Assembly: GCA_963854835.1 (NCBI GenBank)
Contig: OY978526.1
Span: forward strand, 76,976,418 to 77,040,417
Reading direction: 5' to 3'
DNA: 64,000 nt
DNA from: Megamerina dolium
Taxonomy: Eukaryota; Arthropoda; Insecta; Diptera; Megamerinidae
Below, one piece after another: positions 57,000 to 64,000 of the stretch (its first letter is position 1; the number at the start of each line of letters is the position of its first letter). The notes beneath the pieces were generated by a model. It was not told the DNA's origin, made no database searches, and was given only the letters and a program-made list of their open reading frames with translations. The translations under genes were made by a program, and so were the position numbers.

Positions 57000-58365
57000 A
57001 AAATATATGTCACCCTATAATTCTTGAATCACCCTATACTTTATGTTTAAAGTATTACTCGACAATAGTGAGCGAAAAGGAAAGGTATATACCCTTGAAA
57101 GCTGAAATTAAAAAAAAAAAAAAAAATTAAAACAAAAAAGAAGATGGCAAAACCTGTTTTTATTACCGCTGTCGCTAACGCTGCTGATGCTGTTACTATT
57201 GCTGTTGTTGACACCAGCGCATGCTTTGAATTTTTAAGTGTTATTTACATATTATTTTATTTTTTTATTTTATTTTGTTTCTATTATTAAGCATAATGAT
57301 TGCAATAAAATAAAATAATAATAATAACCACAATTTAAATTAAATTCAATTGTAATTATGATGAACAAAAACCAGCCAACAACAGCAGCAGTAGTACTGG
57401 TATGTAGGCCCAAGAGCAGTTACTGCTATGCACATAGTAGAGATAACAGTTGATATTCTCATAAAACAACTACAACTAATACAATGATACTCGTATATAC
57501 ACAGTCAGCCAGTGAGTCTGCCTCCCAGACTACATGACGCTCAAAATGGATAAAACTTGAATTGAATTCTATTCAATTGAGTCGGATGGTATGTGGATGT
57601 GGATAGATAGTCAAATAGGTAATAAACCAATACGACGTGTGTTCATTGACCGATTATATAATATGTTTACATATATACATGGATTTGTATGTGCATATAT
57701 TATGAATTTATTTATCGTACTTTCACATATTCCATATGATAATAGAAATTATCACAAAAGAAAACCCACAGGTTGTGTATTTTGATGTGATAATTATTTC
57801 CTAATTATAATCATTCTATATTAGTTATGAATGTATGTACGTACGTATTTATGTGCGATTTTATCAATTTATTCGCAATGAAAGCAAAATACATATTTAC
57901 TATACACTTGTTATTTAATTACAATAATAATAGATGGGTGAAAAATCAGAATGGGAGAGAATAGTTGTTGATTTAAATGTTGATAAAAATTTACTTAAAT
58001 TGCTCAAACATAAAAACCAATGATTCTTGGAACTAGTCACATCAAAGTTTAATTGCCATTGGGGGATTCTATTCTTTTACATGTATTTCAAGACTTTGGC
58101 CTTGGTCCCTATTGGCGAGAAACTCATCAAAGTGATTTCAGCAATCTTCAACTTGATGTCAATTTCTATTTTAGCCAATCAATCAATCAATCAATCAAAA
58201 GGTAGCGTGACTATGGAGCAAGGACATAATCTTTGTTCATCAAGTGGACCACGCGAAACCAGACTGAGGTCTGTTAGAGAGTATGAGCCCTACGACTGAT
58301 ATCTCTGACGGTCAACCACAAGTGTTTCGGGCACTGCGACCAAACGCGATCTTTTGTACCCAAGC
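57000..58365. other. No gene seen
   Basis: An A run lies near 57111-57126, a CTGCTGATGCTG tract near 57180, and (TCAA)n at about 58176-58198. A frame at 58027-58299 crosses this tetranucleotide repeat and is unrecognised. Confidence 0.55.
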
Positions 58366-58369
58366 CCGT

Positions 58370-58900
58370 CTACGACACTAGAATCTCCTCTACCTTTTTA
58401 ATGAAAGATAGAATTGATCTTGTCAAACTTTTGATGATTGAAGCTGGTGTTGGGAAACTCAGTTGAAAGGGTTTGAGGCGAAACCTGGCCAAGGCCGGGC
58501 ATTCGCAAAAGATGTGGTTCGATGTTTCATTCTCCTCCAGACTAGACTCTGTGTCAGAGGATAGTCCCATTTTGTGAATGTGGTATTTTAACCAGTTATG
58601 TGCTGAGAAATAGCCGGTTATTAGGCGTAAATTTGTTCTGCTAAGACAAATTCTGCCAAAAGCTGCATCGAAGCTGATGAGTAGGTATTTGTCGTGATAT
58701 TTTTCTATCACAGCTTTGGCCGATGCCCAGCTTACACCGCAGAAACGTTTTGGGCCGAAAGGAAGCAAGCATTCGGTGACTAGTTTTGAGGAGAGAGATT
58801 TGATGGCAGCTTGGCTGTGAATAAAAAAGAATGCGCGCTTCTTTGAGCCCTTTGGCATCTAGGTGATGCGCACGAGTAGTCTGGAAGGGAAGCATAGCTT
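58370..58900 (-). pseudogene. LINE RNase H end and zinc-knuckle relic (I/R1/Jockey-type)
   Basis: A 162-codon - frame begins in a decayed RNase H (HSQAAIKSLSSKLVTECLLP; intact enzymes have SDSQAAIKAL with the catalytic Asp, here replaced by His). It continues into LSRTNLRLITGYFSAHNWLK, YHIHKMGLSSDTESS and EENETSNHIFCECPALARFR. The last is a knuckle whose first cysteines are lost (family pattern CRxCxxxxETxxHxxCxCPA). It differs clearly from the PHDTRHLFACP lineage, so it is a separate LINE family. Lost catalytic residue and truncation make it inactive. Confidence 0.75.
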
Positions 58901-59230
58901 AAAACAGAAGGGCGGCAGGTATTCTGAGTTCGTATATTAATTACCGTGCACCCTCACGGCCATGCATTTATCGGCATATGTTGTTCCACCTTTAATTTGG
59001 CTTTTTGACTATGATAGCCGCTGGATTGTCACACCCGTCACCCTCTTATGGAGGATGCCCTGCGGCGTTCTATTTGAGTCACTGAAGTCACGTTTTGCAA
59101 TAATAAAAGAAGATGGTAATCGCTTAGTGTCAGGCCCGAACTTTGAGGTGAACGCATAAGAAGGTCCCAACCAAGCTCTCAGAGTTTGTGGACAGCCTAT
59201 ATATCATCCTCTAGAATAGCTGTGAGATAA

Positions 59231-59935
59231 TGGTTGAACGAATTTAAACATGGTCGTACATTTGTTTTAGATGAGAAGCGGTCAGGCAGCCTGTTATCAC
59301 TGCAATCAGGCCTCCATCCCGGAACGGACTCCAGACTCTTGGATTACTTGTGAGGTATCGACCAGGGATTGCAATTTCAGACTTATTTTTCGAAATCACG
59401 ATTCAAACAACAACAACGTGATTACCGAGGAAGTCGTTAAAATGGTTCAGTATGTGATTCTCGCTGATTGCCGGAATAAAGTGCATGAAGTAGCAAAGAT
59501 CGTAGAAGGGTTACACGAGCTGCTACAACAAAAACAACAACAACAAGTGTCACACGAAATGTAATATTTTACATGATAAATAGGAGAAAGCTGTTGGCCC
59601 GACAGAAACCTTGATTGCCGTACAGCAAGCTGACAATAGCGAAAGAGTGTTTGGATCTCTTTAAGTGAAATTCACAGGACTTTTTGCGTCGGATCTTCAC
59701 CTTCGATGACACACTGATAGATTATTATACGCCAGTAACTAAGATATTGTCAAAACAATGGATCTTGTAGGATGAATCTACTCTGAAGATGGTAAAAATT
59801 GTTCCATAGACCGAATAGTGGCGATGTTTGCGGACTCGAGCGGAACAATCCTTGTAGACATTTTATAGAGGAGAAAAAAAATTACGGGGCAGTATTACAG
59901 TGAATTTTTGGAACGATTCGCTAAAAAAACTTGAA
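59231..59935 (+). pseudogene. mariner (Himar1/irritans-like) relic with (CAA) insertions
   Basis: Successive + frames give WLNEFKHGRTFVLDEKRSG, then VITEEVVKMVQYVILADCRN and KVHEVAKIVEGLHE, RRKLLAR, then TIAKECLDLFK-stop-NSQDFL, RRIFTFDDTLIDYYTPVTKI and LSKQW (first catalytic Asp in FDDT), then SSGTILVDIL and ITGQYYSEFLERFAKK. Order and motifs match a mariner transposase from the HTH region to mid-core. It is the same lineage as 35560-37200 (CRNKVHEV in both). Stops and frameshifts are numerous. Between KRSG and VITEE about 120 unrelated bases end in CAAACAACAACAAC. A second (CAA)-rich block (59523-59548) follows EGLHE. Confidence 0.82.
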
Positions 59936-60147
59936 GGCGGCACACGGTACCATTTGGCACGTCTACAAATAGCGCGACCAATTTATAAAAATCGGTCCAC
60001 GACTTGCTACGGTGCCCTCTATACTCTGTCAGCTCATGTAAAGAGTTCAGCTCGAAACAGGAAGGTGTTTCGTAGAGCTTGACGAATTACTATTTTCGAA
60101 GGAAGAAATGGCACAAACTTGGGGAAAATTTGTCTAAAAAAAGTGGG

Positions 60148-60510
60148 TGCCGTAACACAGTGGTTAATGCGTTGGCCTTCTGATCTGTAGGTCATGAGTT
60201 CAATCCCCGACTGACTGAAGCATAACAAAATTTAATATCGAAAAGATTTTTCTTTCGAACGGTACCCACATGCCGACAAGACTTGACAATTTTTCTGGCA
60301 GTAACAATTTGCTAAAAATGTTTCTTAAAAGAGCTCTGTGACAAAACTAAGTTAAAGTGATGTCACAAGAGTTTTGCCGTTCGGAACTGGCTAAAATAAG
60401 TAGTTCCCTTCTAATGCTATCCAAATTTAACACGCACAACAGTATTGGAAGAGAAGCTCGGCCAATGAGCCCTTTGGGGCTTTAAGTGCCACATATTTTT
60501 ATTTTTATTT
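60148..60510 (+). repeat. Full-length SINE, T-rich tail type
   Basis: GGGTGCCGTAACACAGTGGT, a B box weakened to GAGTTCAATCCCCG, a 4-base duplication (GACTGACTGAAGCATAA), GAACGGTACCCACATGCCGA, the full body, then GAAGCTCGGCCAATGAGCCC, TTTGGGGCTTTAAGTGCCAC and ATATTTTTATTTTTATTTTT. It is the best + strand reference for the T-rich 3' end. Confidence 0.9.
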
Positions 60511-60544
60511 TTATAATTGGACTGCAACCAAACAAACACCTGCC

Positions 60545-60735
60545 TAAATAGAAATCCGTCGCCGTAAATGGAAGTGGATTGGGCACATACTGCATAAACC
60601 CCAAGATGACATCACAAGAACAGCATTGGACCGGAATCCTCAAGGGAGTCGCAGGCGAGGGAGTCCAGCCAATACATGGAGACGACAATTTAAAGCAGAA
60701 GCACAAAAATCAGGCCGTTCTTGGTGACAAATTAA
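60545..60735 (+). pseudogene. LINE C-terminal relic, second RTE-like lineage
   Basis: The + frame reads IRRRKWKWIGHILHKPQDDI, TRTALDRNPQGSRRRGSPAN and TWRRQFKAEAQKSGRSW. It follows the RTE-type ending (WxGHxxR, NPxGxRRRGRPxxTWRR, WxxxxxLAxDR) but differs from the RMEEHAPAKK copies elsewhere in the window. The final arginine-rich part is lost after GRSW. Confidence 0.78.
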
Positions 60736-60739
60736 ACTT

Positions 60740-62480
60740 TTAGTTTTAGATAAATTTAATGATAATTTCACCTAGGAACTTTGGGAAGTTATATGTATGT
60801 ATAATTGGCCCAGATCAATCTGTTTTTTCTTAAGCTGCTTTTCATGGCAAGTTTGAATATTTTTTACATATTTTAAGTCTAATTATTGTATACGAAAACG
60901 TTTGCACCAATCAGCTTTTGCCGATAATACAGCGCAGACTATTCACTTCGAAACCCATCCTTGAATTTCTCATCCTTGAATGAAGACATACTGCTACTGC
61001 AGTGTTGTATTTATTTTCGAACTAATGTGCATAATCGTAGCCACCTGTGCGAATTGTAATTTTTTGAAACGAACATTCGTTCAACTAGTCGACACGAGCC
61101 ATTGTTTTTATTGGCGATTTTCATATTATGCAAAAGTCTTTTCACAACTAAAGTAAATGATCACGTGATGATGCCTTTAGGAGAAATAACGCTTGCTAAT
61201 GTTTTGTTGTATATCACAGACAACTCAATACATTTTACAAATACATTGTGTCTCACATAAATACTCATACATAAGTAGGACCCTAAGCCATTTAGCGCGA
61301 AGCACGTCACGCACAAACTTTTTCAACATTGTCGAATAATATGAAATAAGATTTTTATTATTAATTATTCATAAAAAAAAATAGGTAGATTATACTTAAA
61401 GTGGTTGAGTTCTTTGAACTTGAACCCCTTTTTTTTTTTTGTTTGGTATTTGGGGTTTTTTTTCTCTTTTTGTTTATTTTATTTTGTTTCTTCTGATTGA
61501 ACTTGAAACCTAAACTGCTTGGGTTCGAACTTTTGTTTTATTCATTTTGTAGTTATGTAAATATATGGGCAACGTCGTATAAGTATAATGTGAAAAGAAT
61601 ACATAATGTAAAAAGGGAGAGCAAAAAGTGGGTCATTCAATTCATACAGTGTATCACATTTCTATGTGCAACATAATGGATGGGGTGGTTATTTGTCAAA
61701 TACCAACCACTATTTTCTTGGCAAGAAATTATTTGTGCATTGAATTTCAATTGTTGAGCGTTGAATTTGAATTTTTTTTCGATTTTAGTAACATTTTTGT
61801 AGCTAGGCGAATACGAAGGATGACTATTTAGATTTTTTAAATTTCTTCATCAAAAGATTTGTTATTTTCTCAGGATAAGTGTTATTGATTATATGACATA
61901 AGAGTTTGCCAAATATCACCATTAAAGATCCATTGAATAACCCTCTGCTGCATTCACGTATATCTCCTCTCGTATGATAACACATTCATCCATATGAGTA
62001 TGCTTGCAGTATCATCTAAAATTGCTTATAAATATTTAATCGTTGCTGTTATTCTTGCAAGTTATCAGCAAAAAAAAAAAAAAAGAAAAATTCGATTACG
62101 TTCATCTGCATACATACTTATTTATTATGTAAAATCACTTTGTGATGATATGAAATTGACCAACCACCATTCACCACCCTCAAGTCTCCTAGTATTAGTA
62201 TAGCTCATTTCAAAGCAAGTTTACTCCTCGTATTAGTTAGGATGAAATGAGACATTTCAATGAAGTGTTGAATATTTAAAATGCTATTTAAAAATTTTTG
62301 CTCATTTCTTTATGCAAATGTGCCTAAATGAAGAGGAAATAAAATTTAACAAATTCGTAGGCGGCGACGGAGTTGACGGAGATGGCGGCAGCTTTGACGA
62401 TGCCTTTTAATAAGTAAGACAGACGTCTTAAAATGCCTGTTAAATGTCTAAGTTGGCATTTACACTGTGGCAATGCTACT
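60740..62480. other. No gene seen
   Basis: AT-rich DNA with T runs near 61430 and 61455 and an A run near 62070. The short frame 61628-61831 has no family resemblance. Confidence 0.55.
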
Positions 62481-62484
62481 GCAA

Positions 62485-62485
<1 letters not shown>

Positions 62486-62517
<32 letters not shown>

Positions 62518-62520
62518 GTG
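62486..62520 (+). repeat. (GAT)n microsatellite
   Basis: About eleven GAT units following GCAAATGAT and ending GGTGG. Confidence 0.85.
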
Positions 62521-62794
62521 GAAATTAGAGTTCAGTATACAGTTCAATTCAGTTGAGTTCAGTTGAAGAAATATCAAGAAAACAACAATTTAGATGAAAA
62601 CGTATTTATATTTACATATATTGTACGATACTTGGTAAGATACTCTGTACTCTGTATATAAGTATTACTTAACCTCTCACTCAGACGACTTACCGACTCA
62701 TACTCTTGACATTAAAATCATCTCATTTCAATGTAAATGAGCTATAGCTAGCGTTCATATAAATGATATGATGCTAATATGTAATAATAACAAT

Positions 62795-62865
62795 AATGAT
62801 AATGATGATGCTGATGCTGATGCTGATGCTGATGATGATATACATCAGCATCATCATCAGCATCT
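62795..62865. repeat. GATGCT repeat with inverted arm
   Basis: GATGATGCTGATGCTGATGC followed by TGATGATGATATACATCAGC and ATCATCATCAGCATC. The right arm is the reverse complement of the left repeat, so single strands can fold into a hairpin around ATATA. Confidence 0.75.
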
Positions 62866-62869
62866 GTAA

Positions 62870-63700
62870 TAGTACTGTAATATTTTACAAATTTGTTTTG
62901 ATACTTTTCATCATCAGTACGATGAACGGGTGTTTCCCGATCATATTCGACACTTGACTCTTGAAAATATCATTTCTATATAGTCAATTTTTGATAAATT
63001 GATATTTATGGAGGCGTTGCATATAATATAATTTCTCTGAACTTCAATATATTTGCTCCAACTATTCTGGAATATATGGATTCCCCCTTATAGTCAAAAT
63101 CCAAAATCGAAAATCCCTCCTTATAGTCAAAATCCAGCTGGCTGGAAAATTCTGCAGCTTCTACAGCTGCTTTGACTTCTTCATTTGATGAAAGTTTGTT
63201 GCCTGCGCATGCTATTTTACGAGCTTAAAGACTCCTGAAAATCGCTAGGTGGTAAATCTGGAGACTTTTTGCCAACAAAAATTTCTCTGGCTTCCCAAAA
63301 AATTGATACCATTCCTTCTTGGTAGTCGTTTAGTCCTTAACTCGATTAAAGGCAAAGATTGGAGGGCTTCCACCTTAGGTACTTAGTTTCTTTTTCAAAT
63401 TTTACTGAAAAAGAGTCTAGATCTTAGCTAGCAGTTTAGTAGGCGACTCGAGATCATTTTCAGAAAGTAGAAGTTTGTGCATATTTTGTTTGGAAAATGT
63501 TTAAATATTAAATCGACAAGTTAATATTGAAACGGAATCAGAAAAATATACTCTATGAGCCGCCGATATCAGCGCGCCTTTCTGAAAAAATCCATTGGCC
63601 TGTTCGACCTTATCGGAGTCCCATGGGATTAATCTGAAGCTATTGGTGTTTAATAGTAGTTTAATAGTTGAATCGTAGTAAATAGTAGTATTACAAGCAG
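62870..63700. other. No gene seen
   Basis: An imperfect pair CCCTTATAGTCAAAATCC lies at 63086 and 63118. Nothing else is recognisable. Confidence 0.5.
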
Positions 63701-63707
63701 GATTCGT

Positions 63708-63854
63708 AAACGTCTTTCCGAGCTACCCAAGAATGGACGGATCTATGTCCCGGAAGTACTCGACCACGTAGTCAACCAAGGTTCATTCACCACATCAGAA
63801 TACGGAAATGCTTTGTACGGGAACAAAATAAAGCATTTCCGTATTTTTGTTGCT

Positions 63855-63900
<46 letters not shown>
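63708..63900 (+). mobile_element. Hairpin-family (CAA)-tailed repeat, best copy
   Basis: CCGAGCTACCCAAGAATGGA, TCTATGTCCCGGAAGTACTC, CACGTAGTCAACCAAGGTTC and ATTCACCACATCAGAATACG. The hairpin AATACGGAAATGCTTT and AAAGCATTTCCGTATT has loop GTACGGGAACAAAAT. Then TTGCTACAACAACAACAACA, ending at about 63900 after about 45 bases of pure (CAA)n. The frame ELPKNGRIYVPEVLDHVVNQ, then EYGNALYGNKIKHFRIF, is open. Confidence 0.88.
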
Positions 63901-64000
63901 CGTCTTTCTGAAAAATCAAATCCATTGACTTCCATTAGTCACGACGCAAGCAAAGCTAAATTTGAGGGGTCTCATGGTTTTTGATGCTTTACAATTGGAA

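Overview
The window looks like intronic or intergenic DNA of a dipteran. A true fruit fly (Tephritidae) is my best guess. The reasons are AT-rich sequence full of TATGTATGTA and CA/GT, CT, CAA/GTT and CTG microsatellites, mariner and Tc1 transposons, (CAA)n-tailed non-LTR retrotransposon ends, and no bacterial gene structure. The species call is inference. I find no convincing host protein-coding exon, rRNA or functional tRNA. The only intact protein gene is a Tc1-type transposase at 24527-25504 (-). A perfectly juxtaposed acceptor/donor (CAG|GTAAGC) at 28827/28828 behind a long pyrimidine tract looks like a recursive-splicing ratchet point. If real, much of the window is one long intron of a + strand gene.

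Layout. 0.8-2.1 kb: SINE fragments and a (CAA)-tailed LINE end. 2.1-11 kb: simple repeats, a broken RTE-type LINE end (5.7), (CAA)-tailed repeat ends (6.1, 8.5, 9.0) and a possible chemoreceptor-like relic (7.64-8.05, -). 11.1-12.8 kb: a composite repeat whose partner lies inverted at 48.2-49.1 kb, with a full-length SINE inserted. 16.2-16.75 kb: degenerate tandem repeat. 18.14-19.57 kb: a 1.43-kb TA-flanked terminal-inverted-repeat element carrying a minisatellite. 22.1 kb: SINE with target duplication. 22.9-24.1 kb: microsatellite cluster. 24.23-25.86 kb: complete Tc1 element with an IR/DR end structure. 26.4-27.3 kb: two SINEs and a repeat end. 28.8 kb: ratchet-like site. 29.0-29.8 kb: mariner relic. 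30.5-31.2 kb: a five-unit 107-bp tandem array. 31.6-32.2 kb: second mariner relic followed by a SINE. 33.6-35.1 kb: poly-G and microsatellites. 35.56-37.2 kb: third mariner relic, in which one transposase segment is repeated about six times in tandem and into which a LINE end is inserted. 39.1-39.7, 40.3-40.5 and 44.8 kb: RTE-type LINE ends, one inserted into another repeat with a 15-bp target duplication. 42.4-42.9 kb: LINE 3' end. 44.4-45.2 kb: SINEs. 50.8-52.5 kb: tandem repeats leading into a putative LINE 5' end and ORF1. 53 kb: microsatellites. 54.2-55.4 kb: an eight-unit tandem array of the same family found inside the 18-19 kb element. 56.7 kb: SINE. 58.4 kb: LINE RNase H/zinc-knuckle relic. 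59.2-59.9 kb: fourth mariner relic. 60.1-60.7 kb: SINE plus another LINE end. 62.5-63.9 kb: GAT repeats and a final (CAA)-tailed repeat.

No host genes act together here. What can be reconstructed is TE biology: tRNA-derived SINEs with two 3' end types, autonomous-looking and dead Tc1/mariner elements, at least three LINE lineages, nested insertions dated by target duplications, and minisatellites travelling in or growing from transposons.
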